Below, one piece after another: positions 36,279 through 45,146 of a DNA stretch of 64,000 bases. The stretch comes from Halorubrum sp. CSM-61. GTDB lineage: Archaea > Halobacteriota > Halobacteria > Halobacteriales > Haloferacaceae. Both the position numbers and the translations under genes were made by a program. The stretch spans positions 94,629 through 158,628 of the forward strand of contig NZ_RJJW01000008.1 in assembly GCF_003781945.1 (NCBI RefSeq), read 5' to 3'. Position 1 is the first letter of the stretch. Each line of letters opens with the position of its first letter. The notes under the pieces were generated by a model. It had not been told where the DNA came from. It made no database searches and saw nothing but the letters and a program-made list of their open reading frames with translations.

Positions 36279-38864
36279 GTGCCATTTACCCGCGCAAAAT
36301 CATCACGTCAACTCTACGACGAAGTCAAATCGTACGACCGAGTGATTACTCCAGATGGACCGCTCGCGAGTGCCCTCAACCGCCAGCTTGATCGGTCACA
36401 CCTCGGTCCGTTTGCTATACCCCCACGTCGCCTTGCGGTCGGTCGCCGGCAAGAATCTGAGGACCGACTCGCGTTCCTCGGCATGATCACAAATGAAGAT
36501 ATTTCGTGGAAACGGTGCGCCTACGCAGTCGGGAATATCCTCCAGTGTTGGGAACACCAAGGATCCCACGAGGCTATCTTCGAGTACGACGCCTACATCG
36601 ACGAGGCTACCGAACGCGCAGTTGAGCGAATCGGTGATCTTGAAACGGCATCGATGAAGCTCACAAACGACACTATCGAGTCAGATCTCGATGTGGTCGT
36701 CGTCGAGCCGAAGATGCTTACCCAACTCGAACGAGCGTATCTGCCTACTGAGTACGATACGGTCAGTCTCTTTGCCGACACAGAGTTTGAGCTGTCGCCG
36801 TTTCGCATCCATGATTCACCGACAGCGATCATCGAAACGGTGGTGAATGGGGTCACCGAGACAAACGCCGAAAACGTCGGGATTGTCCTCGATCAGGAAA
36901 GCGAGTACTCACCACTCATTGAGTCCGCCCTCGAGGCAGCCGACATCCCATTTTTCGGCGGACCAGGCTTTACTGATCGCAGCGAACACCGCTTGTTCCT
37001 TCATCTCCTCCGGACTGCTCACCGTGGAACTGACACTCGAATCAGCGAGATTCGATCGCTGCTGACAGCTTTTGACTGCGATGTTACCGACCGTGAGGCG
37101 GACAAGCGGCTCCACGAACTCGATGATGGTGACCTTTCGTGGCTGATCGACTTCTGTCACGAGATTCAGGAGTACACGTTTTCGGACGCGCTCTCGGCGT
37201 TCGAACACCGTGCCGACGACACGCTTGATGCCTTTCGAGCGGAGCTAAATGAGCTTGGCATCGCCGACGAGCCCGTTACGGAGGCGCGCCTCGACGAGCT
37301 GTCGTTCTATCTACAGACGTATGAGGTACCTGTTGACCGGGATAACGAAGGCGTCCTGCTCGCTGACGCGAAGTCGGCATCATTCGTCGGCCGTGAGGTC
37401 GTCTTCTATCTAGGCCTCGATGACCGGTGGACACATTCGGCACCGCGTCGTCCGTGGGTTGATCAGGAAGCTCAGTTCACGCGGAATCTCAAGAGCTTCC
37501 AGTTGCTGTTACAGAGCGGGAGCCAGCAACACTATCTCGTTCAGGATGCAACCGGCGGATCGCCGGTTACCCCGTGTCTGTACTTCGAAGAGCTCCTTGA
37601 ACGAGAATACGATCGTTTCTCAGAACTGCCGTCTACCACCCATCAACTCCGATCTGAACCACATGATGGGGCTGTATTCAACACAGAGTCAGTTGACGTG
37701 TCTCCTGAACCAGTCGAGACGATCAGTAAGTCGAGTCTCAACACCTACGTGAACTCACCGCGAGATTACTACTTCAGCCGGATCGTCGACGGCCCAGAGA
37801 AAGAGTATCTCACTGAAGGCAACCTGTTCCATGACTTTGCGGAGTTCTACGTCACCCATCCTGCGGTCGTCGACGACGCGGCGCTGACAGAAGTCGTTGA
37901 CCTCATGCTTGATGAAGTCCGTCCGCTGATCCGCTCCGTTGATGAACAGACTCGCCGCACTGAGTACCGTGTTAGCCTCGAAACAATCGTCTCGTACCTC
38001 GACGACAACCCCTCGAAAGACGGAGCGTTCCTTACACCCTCTAGCAGTACTGAGAACGCTATTGCCGACTACTTCGGGTACGATATCGAGTCGCCGGTAA
38101 CTGAACGCCGGTTTGTTGATGAGGATCTTGGTATCAACGGAATGATCGACCTTGTCCAGTCGCAAACCGAGCTGCTGGATTACAAAAGCGGGAGTGAGAA
38201 CGACGCCAATTCAATTGTCCAAGACGCCGCGATCGACGAACCATCCGACGAACCGGATTTCCAAGCATTGCTATATCTCACCTACTGGCGCTCACAAACG
38301 CCCGCTCAACAGCTCTCGTTCACGTTCTTTTACGTCACTGAACTCGTCGACGACGCCATCGCCGGTGACGTCGATATCGACGACGCGCTGACGACAGTGA
38401 CATACTATCCCGGATCTCTCACAGATCACGTCCGAACAGAGGAGTTCTTCGAGTACCTTCGTGAGGAGGGGGCGAACAAGTGCCAGAAAATTCTCTCGAA
38501 GATCGACTATCAGACGTACGCTGCTCTCTTCGATGCCACACCACTCGTTGAGACAACTGACAGCGACGAACTCATCGAGTCAGAGTTCGGCCGGACGATG
38601 ATTAAACGACTCGAGGCAGAGATTGGAGAGTACAAGTACGTAAAGACGGGGAGCAAACAGGTTATGCGGGAAATCGCTCGGCAACAGAAGGGTGCGTTCT
38701 TTGAACCTGACCTGGATGCGTTTGAGTCGTTTGTTGAGGAGCGACTGACAGAGCTCAACCGACGTCGTACAGGTGACGAGCCGTTTCCCATTGAGGGACT
38801 TGCTGGCGAGCCGAATTACCGGCGGGTGGATAATCGTGATTTGCTCTTGGAGGGTGACCAATGA
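36279..38864 (+). CDS. AddB-like protein with PD-(D/E)xK nuclease
   Basis: An 861-residue protein starting at GTG. It resembles AddB/RecB-type nuclease subunits. The N-terminal two thirds is helicase-like but lacks a Walker A motif. The C-terminal nuclease domain (about 500-720) contains GINGMIDLVQSQTELLDYKS, whose D...D-Y-K residues form the PD-(D/E)xK core near 620-635. Features such as ETISKSSLNTYVNSPRDYYF at its start are the usual entry of the RecB nuclease domain. I see no iron-sulphur cysteine set, unlike bacterial AddB. It overlaps the AddA-like gene by ATGA, so the two form a complex in all likelihood. Confidence 0.8.
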   Translation: MPFTRAKSSRQLYDEVKSYDRVITPDGPLASALNRQLDRSHLGPFAIPPRRLAVGRRQESEDRLAFLGMITNEDISWKRCAYAVGNILQCWEHQGSHEAIFEYDAYIDEATERAVERIGDLETASMKLTNDTIESDLDVVVVEPKMLTQLERAYLPTEYDTVSLFADTEFELSPFRIHDSPTAIIETVVNGVTETNAENVGIVLDQESEYSPLIESALEAADIPFFGGPGFTDRSEHRLFLHLLRTAHRGTDTRISEIRSLLTAFDCDVTDREADKRLHELDDGDLSWLIDFCHEIQEYTFSDALSAFEHRADDTLDAFRAELNELGIADEPVTEARLDELSFYLQTYEVPVDRDNEGVLLADAKSASFVGREVVFYLGLDDRWTHSAPRRPWVDQEAQFTRNLKSFQLLLQSGSQQHYLVQDATGGSPVTPCLYFEELLEREYDRFSELPSTTHQLRSEPHDGAVFNTESVDVSPEPVETISKSSLNTYVNSPRDYYFSRIVDGPEKEYLTEGNLFHDFAEFYVTHPAVVDDAALTEVVDLMLDEVRPLIRSVDEQTRRTEYRVSLETIVSYLDDNPSKDGAFLTPSSSTENAIADYFGYDIESPVTERRFVDEDLGINGMIDLVQSQTELLDYKSGSENDANSIVQDAAIDEPSDEPDFQALLYLTYWRSQTPAQQLSFTFFYVTELVDDAIAGDVDIDDALTTVTYYPGSLTDHVRTEEFFEYLREEGANKCQKILSKIDYQTYAALFDATPLVETTDSDELIESEFGRTMIKRLEAEIGEYKYVKTGSKQVMREIARQQKGAFFEPDLDAFESFVEERLTELNRRRTGDEPFPIEGLAGEPNYRRVDNRDLLLEGDQ

Positions 38865-41710
38865 GCGACGTTACACCAAACCCGGAGCAACGCGACCTCA
38901 TTGAGTCAACCGACGGCCTGTACATCGTCGACGCTGGTGCTGGCACCGGGAAGACCTTCACTGTCACCCGGCGGTATGCGAACATCGTCGATCAGGACGG
39001 GATCGATCCGTCTGATGTCCTGTTGGTAACGTTCACGAACAACGCAGCTGAGGAGATGCGCGACCGGATTGTGCGGAACACCGAGTACGGTATGCGGGAG
39101 CTCTCGAACGCCCCGATCCAGACGTTCCACTCGTTGGCACACGATATCCTCGACGAACACGGCCATGATGCTCCGACATATCTCGGCGTGGAGGAGACGA
39201 TCACCGGCTCGACGCGGATCATCGAAGACGATATCATCGAACAGGCGCTGTTTCGAGAGTTTATCGGCCAGTTCATCGACTCGCACCCTGAGTACAACGA
39301 GTTCTTCACAGCGATCTCAGAAACGACAGAACTGCTCGATCTCATCAAAGAGCTTTCTGCGAAGGGTGTCTTTCCCACCAAAACCGGCTGGTACCGCGAC
39401 GGTGAATCACACCTCGACGGTGACTTTGCGGCGTTTGAGACGCTGTTCGCCGATATAAATCAACCTCGAAACGGTGGCAGCAAGCAGTCGAAGCTCCGGT
39501 CGAAGCTCAGCAAATATGGGAAAGAGAAAACCTACCTCCCAGAGGCACCTGAGAGATGGGAGCTTCGCGGGAACGCCAAACAGATTCCAGCGGATGTCGC
39601 TGGACGCGTTTTCGAGGACGATCGAACAGCACTCAAGCAGTTCGTTCACGATGTGTATCACGCCTACCTTGAGTTTGCGCTTCGACGGAACTACCTGAAC
39701 TTCGGGTTCCTTCAGCTGTTTGCGTTCGTCCTTCTGTGTGAAGACCACGATCTTCGAGAACGACTGGGCTACGAGTATGTGATGGTCGACGAGTTCCAGG
39801 ACTCCAGTGAGATCCAGTTCAAACTCATGCTTCTTCTGGCCGGCACAGAGAATATCTGTGTGGTCGGTGACTGGAAGCAAAGCATCTACAGCTTCCAATA
39901 CGCCGACGTCGACAACATCCGCGAGTTCGACGAGCGACTCGACCGGTTCGCCGAAGAGCTGAATCGGGACGCAGATCGCGTCACATTCCCGACGACGACA
40001 GCTGCCAGCAAACAACTGACACGGAACTACCGGTCGACCCAATCTATCCTAAGGTTCTCGACACAGGCGCTGACGGCTCGTGCGACGAACAGTGAGTTAC
40101 TCGATGTTGAGGCAATCTCCGAGGCGGTCACACGGTTGAAGGCGGACACAGACCATGACGAGAGCCGTATCGAGGCGCTCACGAGTGAGGATGAACACGA
40201 GGCGATTCTCGCGAAAATCGACGACATCGTCGACAATGATGACTACGCCGTTGAGGGTGACGATGGCGAGTACCGCGCGCCGACGTACGGTGATATCGCC
40301 GTTTTGACCCGGACTCGCGATTTCGGCCGGGACCTACTCGACACGGCAAGCGAATACAACCTGCCGATGGCCTACGAGGGAGGGATCGAAGTCTTCCGAA
40401 CCGATGCTGCGAAATTGCTGTTAGCGTGGCTCCGCATCCTCGAACGTGACGCCGACCGTGGTTGGGCACTCGTCTTAGAAGAGGCCGGATACACAATCGA
40501 CGAGGTGAAAGCGATCACCGATCGCGGGGCGTACCCTGAAGCGATGGTTACCTTCCGTGAAAACCTTCGGGAGATGGAGACATTCGGGGGTGTCGCCCGT
40601 CGCGTGTTCGATCGGTACGACCGGAGTGGTCCAACCGCGGACGTTGTCCTTGACACTATTCAGTCGGTCCACGGGACGACAACGTTCACTCGTGGAGAAC
40701 TCATCCAGTTTATCGAAGCCGCGATCGAAGAGGGCAGCACCCATGAGGTCGACGCTGGTGCGGGAACGAATGCGGTGACTGTTCAGACGATCCACGCAAC
40801 GAAAGGGCTCGAATATCCGATTGTCATCCTCGCGAATATGAACACGAACAAGTTCCCATCAACCGGTGGCAGCGGGAGCGATATCGCGTACACAGACCCA
40901 ATCGGACTCCGACAGAGAAAGGTGTACTCTGAGGAGGCTCACGATGTCCCACACGTCTACGACAACTGGCAGACAGACGTTCTCAATAAGTGTCTCTCCC
41001 AGAACTACGATGAGGAACGCCGACTGCTCTACGTGGCTATTACGCGTGCTGAGAGCCACGTCATTCTAACCGGCGGTGAGAATCCAAATGTGTTCCTCGA
41101 CGAACTCCCCGTTAATATCGAAACAGTCGACCCAGATCTGTCGTCCTTCAGCGCAGTAGACAACGAGTCTTCACCGTTTACCGTTGACATTCCGGATCCT
41201 GATGGGCCAGCAAGCTACTCCCCGCATACGTTCATCGACGATGCCGTGTTCGAAGGAGACACCGGTGGTCGAGGGATAGAGTTTGGCTCTGAAGTCCACG
41301 AGTTCGCAGAGCGGTATGTGCTCGGTGAGGCTGTCGACACCGGGGACAACCCTGATAAGGAGAATGTGAAGGAATTCTTAGACTCACTTGACGGCAAGAG
41401 GAAAGCTGAGATCGACGCGTTCCTTCCGTTGACTGTCGATGACAAGGAGGTGACGATCGGCGGGATCATCGACTTGCTCCATATTACGCCTGACCGGGTT
41501 GATATCATCGACTACAAAACTGACCTCACGACCCACGCCGAAGACGAGTACGAGAAACAGCTCAGTATTTACTACCACGTCGTTGCCGACCAATATCCAG
41601 ATCGGTCGGTCACTGCATCGATTTTCTACACCAATGATGGTGACCGGCGGGGGATCACCCATCTCAGCAAATCAGAACTCAAAGACCTGGTCCGAACACA
41701 CCGTGCGTGA
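38861..41710 (+). CDS. AddA-like UvrD-family helicase-nuclease
   Basis: A 949-residue SF1A helicase fused to a RecB-type nuclease. Helicase motifs: Walker A DAGAGTGKT at residues 24-32; motif Ia LLVTFTNNAAEEM; motif II MVDEFQDSSEIQ; motif III VGDWKQSIYSF; motif IV NYRSTQSIL; motif V VQTIHATKGLEYPIV; motif VI YVAITRAESHV. The C-terminal nuclease site is IGGIIDLLHITPDRVDIIDY-K with the D...D-Y-K triad. With the AddB-like partner it should unwind and degrade DNA ends for recombination, or destroy invading DNA. Haloarchaea normally rely on Mre11-Rad50 and HerA-NurA, so an AddAB-like pair next to a Rad50-like ATPase is unusual. Confidence 0.88.
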   Translation: MSDVTPNPEQRDLIESTDGLYIVDAGAGTGKTFTVTRRYANIVDQDGIDPSDVLLVTFTNNAAEEMRDRIVRNTEYGMRELSNAPIQTFHSLAHDILDEHGHDAPTYLGVEETITGSTRIIEDDIIEQALFREFIGQFIDSHPEYNEFFTAISETTELLDLIKELSAKGVFPTKTGWYRDGESHLDGDFAAFETLFADINQPRNGGSKQSKLRSKLSKYGKEKTYLPEAPERWELRGNAKQIPADVAGRVFEDDRTALKQFVHDVYHAYLEFALRRNYLNFGFLQLFAFVLLCEDHDLRERLGYEYVMVDEFQDSSEIQFKLMLLLAGTENICVVGDWKQSIYSFQYADVDNIREFDERLDRFAEELNRDADRVTFPTTTAASKQLTRNYRSTQSILRFSTQALTARATNSELLDVEAISEAVTRLKADTDHDESRIEALTSEDEHEAILAKIDDIVDNDDYAVEGDDGEYRAPTYGDIAVLTRTRDFGRDLLDTASEYNLPMAYEGGIEVFRTDAAKLLLAWLRILERDADRGWALVLEEAGYTIDEVKAITDRGAYPEAMVTFRENLREMETFGGVARRVFDRYDRSGPTADVVLDTIQSVHGTTTFTRGELIQFIEAAIEEGSTHEVDAGAGTNAVTVQTIHATKGLEYPIVILANMNTNKFPSTGGSGSDIAYTDPIGLRQRKVYSEEAHDVPHVYDNWQTDVLNKCLSQNYDEERRLLYVAITRAESHVILTGGENPNVFLDELPVNIETVDPDLSSFSAVDNESSPFTVDIPDPDGPASYSPHTFIDDAVFEGDTGGRGIEFGSEVHEFAERYVLGEAVDTGDNPDKENVKEFLDSLDGKRKAEIDAFLPLTVDDKEVTIGGIIDLLHITPDRVDIIDYKTDLTTHAEDEYEKQLSIYYHVVADQYPDRSVTASIFYTNDGDRRGITHLSKSELKDLVRTHRA

Positions 41711-41742
41711 TTCCTTCCACTCCTAACGAGGTCCCGACCACT

Positions 41743-42438
41743 TCACCTCAGGTGGTTAATCTGTGCAGACAGATACTCTTGGAGAGCGGTGACCGTTTCT
41801 TCTGAGACAGCTGAGGCCCCGAAGTCACTCCGAAATCCGTGCTTGAGTTCGTCGCTCTCCAAGATATCCAGTCCACGCTCAAGTTGCTCCCGTAGGGCAT
41901 TGTCGTCTCCTCGCCGCAGATGGGGCGTGACAGCGTTGAGGTCGATCTCTTCAGCCACTGCCAGGACGTCTCGGAGGTCCGTTTCTCGGCCACTGTGGAG
42001 CTTTGCCGCCACGAGGACGGCCCCATCGATGACTCTGCCCGTCGTCGTCACTGTGCCCCCGCTCACCTCCTGTTGGTGGCTGTGGTCGTACAGGTAGTCG
42101 AATGACCACTGTGCCTCCGTCTGGCGACACCCGAGTCCGTTTACTAGGAGATCGAAGCCGATCGGCTGCTGCGGCGTGAGCCGCTTCTCGTACTCGATTA
42201 CCTCGGTGTCGTAGAACCATTCCTTGGCGTGGCTGTCCGTTTCCTCGAATCCCTGCTGTTCGAGGAACTCGACGAAGTCAGCCTTGGAGTCCGGCGCGAC
42301 GACGATATCGAGGTCCGTGGAGAAGCGAGCGTTGAACGCTGAGACAGCGTAGCCGCCAACAAGAACGTACTCGTGGCTCTCTTGGGTGAGCTCTTCGAGC
42401 AGTTCGATGAGCGCGTCACTTCGGTTATTGAAGCTCAT
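41743..42438 (-). CDS. Nucleotidyltransferase, AbiEii-like
   Basis: A 231-residue protein with a DNA-polymerase-beta type nucleotidyltransferase fold. The signature G28-G29 in YVLVGGYAVSAF is followed by D42 and D44 in STDLDIVVAP. A third acidic residue is in FDLLVNG. It resembles AbiEii toxins and related nucleotidyltransferases. It is the second gene of a pair with a winged-helix protein, overlapping by ATGA, the normal arrangement for AbiE-type systems. The toxin role is inferred; the target is unknown. Confidence 0.75.
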   Translation of the reverse strand: MSFNNRSDALIELLEELTQESHEYVLVGGYAVSAFNARFSTDLDIVVAPDSKADFVEFLEQQGFEETDSHAKEWFYDTEVIEYEKRLTPQQPIGFDLLVNGLGCRQTEAQWSFDYLYDHSHQQEVSGGTVTTTGRVIDGAVLVAAKLHSGRETDLRDVLAVAEEIDLNAVTPHLRRGDDNALREQLERGLDILESDELKHGFRSDFGASAVSEETVTALQEYLSAQINHLR

Positions 42439-43109
42439 GGCTGTGCCCGTTCGGTCTCTCGATACGTGACGCCGAGGTCGAGGTCCTCGTACATCCGATC
42501 GAACATCGCCAGCGCCGACTGGAACTGGGCGTAGTTCTCGCGCATATACTCGATTGTCTCGTCTCTTGGGATCACTGGGTACCCCTCGACGTGTTCGATG
42601 TCGAGTGACGCGCGTGGTTCAAGGACGATCTGCAGCGGTTCGTTCAACTCCTCTCGGGGCTGTCGCTCGAATGCGGTGGGAAGGTCGAAGGACTCAAAGA
42701 ACGCCCCCCAGGCGTCGACATCCCGCTCACGGACGGCTAGGAACAACGGATAGTCGTTGGGCTCGCGACCGACCTGGTAGCCGCCCTGAGTCCACACGTA
42801 GACGGCGTCGATCCGCGCAAACGCGAACGGCCAGTCACCGAACTGTGGGATGACGTAGGCCTCTTCGATGGAGGGTGGACTGATGCTGGCGCTGGCAGCG
42901 ACGAACTCGAGCGCTGCGTCGCGTACGCGCTCGTCGACGACAGTGAGGCCGTCGTCATAGGAAACGTAGCCTGCGTCTTCCAGCCGATTGACGGCCTGTC
43001 TCACTGTCTCGTAGGGCGTATGGAGGTGTTGAGCGACACGGCGGATGGAGTCACCACTCTCGATGGCGAGGATAATCTGCGCCGCCGTGTCGTCGAGCAC
43101 TTCGTACAT
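42435..43109 (-). CDS. Winged-helix protein, AbiEi-like antitoxin
   Basis: A 224-residue protein. The N-terminal winged helix (about residues 5-60) reads AAQIILAIESGDSIRRVAQH, HTPYETVRQAVNRLEDAGYV. The remainder is an uncharacterised domain (YVIPQFGDWPFAFARIDAVY). It begins at ATG 43109 (MYEVLDDTAAQ); the upstream extension is the shadow of the divergent gene region. It precedes the nucleotidyltransferase with an ATGA overlap. As in AbiEi, the HTH would repress the operon and neutralise the toxin. The role is inferred from domain order. Confidence 0.7.
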   Translation of the reverse strand: MYEVLDDTAAQIILAIESGDSIRRVAQHLHTPYETVRQAVNRLEDAGYVSYDDGLTVVDERVRDAALEFVAASASISPPSIEEAYVIPQFGDWPFAFARIDAVYVWTQGGYQVGREPNDYPLFLAVRERDVDAWGAFFESFDLPTAFERQPREELNEPLQIVLEPRASLDIEHVEGYPVIPRDETIEYMRENYAQFQSALAMFDRMYEDLDLGVTYRETERAQP

Positions 43110-43275
43110 CTGGTAGTTACCGGTAATACGGTAACAGACAAAAATCTTACTCGACTGGCGATAATGACGATCTCTCCATCCGTCTCGAAAGTCGTCTTGA
43201 GCCCTGAAAAAACGAAGATAACTGAGATCACCACCCGCCGGTACGCTTTTATCAGAACTCTGAGTCGGCTTTTTT

Positions 43276-44205
43276 ATGCTCACCACACCGAACAGGGGAC
43301 AGAGACAAATTGACGACGGGACGGTTTCCCAGTCAGCGCTGGATCTGCTGTACGCGATTGGCGAGTGGTACAACGGCGCTGAGTTCCATCGGGATGGGCA
43401 GTTGCTCTCGATCGCGACCTCACAGCCGCCGAAGCTTCAGACACTCATCGATTGTGGCGACAATTTTTGGGACTACCGCTACGCAGACGCGTTCGATGAG
43501 TTAGAATCTCTCGGCTGGGTTCGCGGGAGTGAGGACCCTGAGTGGATCCTGTCCAAGCCCGTGAAGTGGGCTCCGACGCGCCAAGGTCGGGCGGCGATTG
43601 GTGATTTCTTCCGCGAGGAGTTCATCGAGAAGTACAAAGGAATCATCCGCTCTGACGGCGGGCTCGTCGGGTACTTGGACGAGACGCTGACGCACCGGAC
43701 GGGCGTGGAGCTCTGTCACTTTGCTGGTGGACACCCGATCTCTGCAATAGGAGACTTCAAAGATCACCCGTGGGAGAATATTGTGATGTACCCAGGCAAT
43801 CGCAGACACACTCGACCGGATGTCGGCACCGCCAACGAGTGGACCAGCTGGGAAATCATCACCAGCCACGACGATCTCGTCGAGACCGCCGAGAAGTTGA
43901 TGCGGATTCGCGGCCAGTACGAATACGTCCGCTGGCTTTTCGACACGCGAGAGACTGCCTTCCGTGTGCTGTCGTTCTTCCACGAATCGGACCTTACCGA
44001 CATCCAGATCGTGAACGCGCCGTACGATAATTCCGAGAACTACTCACTCCAGACCGGTCGGGACTTTCTTAAGCGAAGTCGCGAGGACGATAGGTACTGC
44101 GTCAACGGCATCGACCAACTCGAAACGCTCCAGTCCCTCTGGGATCAGAAAGAGCACTTCGCCCAGACCTACAACCAGAAACCGCCGATCGAATCCACTC
44201 TGTGA
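43276..44205 (+). CDS. Hypothetical protein abutting an IS605 scar
   Basis: A 309-residue protein of unknown family, divergent from the AbiE-like pair. The N-terminal 110 residues look like an extended winged helix (SQSALDLLYAIGEWYNGAEF, ELESLGWVRGSEDPEWILSK). The middle contains HTRPDVGTANEWTSWEIITS. The stop codon TGA at 44203-44205 lies exactly where homology to the IS605 right end begins (GTGAACTACCCT), so the natural C-terminus may have been lost to that insertion. It may belong functionally with the AbiE-like genes. Confidence 0.6.
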   Translation: MLTTPNRGQRQIDDGTVSQSALDLLYAIGEWYNGAEFHRDGQLLSIATSQPPKLQTLIDCGDNFWDYRYADAFDELESLGWVRGSEDPEWILSKPVKWAPTRQGRAAIGDFFREEFIEKYKGIIRSDGGLVGYLDETLTHRTGVELCHFAGGHPISAIGDFKDHPWENIVMYPGNRRHTRPDVGTANEWTSWEIITSHDDLVETAEKLMRIRGQYEYVRWLFDTRETAFRVLSFFHESDLTDIQIVNAPYDNSENYSLQTGRDFLKRSREDDRYCVNGIDQLETLQSLWDQKEHFAQTYNQKPPIESTL

Positions 44206-44352
44206 ACTACCCTCTCCTACTCGCTCACGGTTGAGGCTATTCGCTCCTTGAGAGATAGGCTTCCTGCTTTCAAGACGCTCTTTGTGGACATAACTGTGTC
44301 CGTAGGGAGCGCGATCTCCACAGACGTTCCTTCGGAGTGTCTCACTCCTAGT
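44203..44352 (-). mobile_element. IS605 right-end remnant
   Basis: This stretch matches 10664-10813 of the intact element: the right-end hairpin and the last codons of tnpB. It has many substitutions and small gaps, and the hairpin is only partly kept. No full reading frame remains. Confidence 0.85.
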
Positions 44353-44546
44353 TGTCAACTACCCCACCCTACTTCGCTCAGTCTCTCGACTTCGCTCGTT
44401 GAGAGAAGGGCTTGTCCGTGAGATCGGCCTCGAACCTGTCCGGGTGGGCGGTGAATTCGAATCGGGATGTCCGCGAGTTTGGAGAGTGACAGCACAGTCT
44501 GACTGCCCTTCTTGTCGAGCTTGAAGCCAGTCTGACTGTATTTCAT
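44353..44546 (-). mobile_element. Second IS605 remnant with tnpB fragment
   Basis: Another right-end-like hairpin (ACCCCACCCTACTTCGCTC) is followed directly by a piece matching about 11490-11592 of tnpB (YSQTGFKLDKKGSQTVLSLS). A large part of tnpB is missing between them. Two scars side by side imply two events or one insertion with deletions. The rest of 44547-44602 holds nothing recognisable. Confidence 0.75.
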
Positions 44547-44602
44547 ATAATTGTCTATTTCTCGGTTCTTCCAGACTAGACCCTGTTCCGGAATCCAGTT
44601 TT

Positions 44603-45011
44603 GGGATAGGAGGGGGTGTGGGGGGGTCTATGAATAATGGAAGCGGCCGAAAAGGTGGGGGTGGGGGGTCCTGGAATTATGCCGCTCGACCGCGTCAAAC
44701 CACGATATCAGGCTCGTGAGTCTCTCATAACCTCAAATCCCAAAATCGATCTTTGAAACTTAGGGTTTTTTATAGGATACACGCGAACAATATCCGCGAT
44801 GAGTTTCAATCGGGTTGTGTAGTGAACAACACGATTAGTATATGACAGAACCACATCTCCGTGAGATCTGAGTCGGTCTTCTCCCGATTTCTGTGGTGGT
44901 GGCGTCTCTCCCGTGGAATCGTCCTCGTTTTCTAAGTCACATCTGCCGAGAGGGTGGTACCTTCTCAGCCCGTTCCATTATTCATAGACCCCCTCCCCCA
45001 CCCTTATCCAT
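44603..45011. repeat. Long inverted repeat flanking AT-rich DNA
   Basis: The left arm at 44603-44642 and the right arm at 44975-45011 are near-perfect complements. Each contains GTCTATGAATAATGGAA preceded by a long G-run (for the right arm, on the minus strand). The 330-bp interior has no coding frame I trust and includes an AT-rich stretch near 44750-44790. It could be a MITE or an origin/centromere-like site. There are no flanking repeats to prove transposition. Confidence 0.6.
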
Positions 45012-45146
45012 CTTTGTTCTGTTTCGAGATATCTCCCGGTCAGATTCTCTCAAAATATTCTATCGAGGATCTGTGAGTTAGTGTGAAAATACGACCTTAT
45101 CGAGAGAGTGGCGTAGCTTTACACCCCACCAGTGACGACTGTGACC

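Noticed and set aside
33491-41710. Naming the cluster as Lamassu, Septu or Gabija
   Set aside because: The ATPase plus AddAB-like pair does not match the gene sets of those systems, and no characteristic effector is seen.
44603-45011. A second replication origin as a firm call
   Set aside because: There is no orc1 next to it and its arms do not match the boxes at the real origin; reported only as an open finding.
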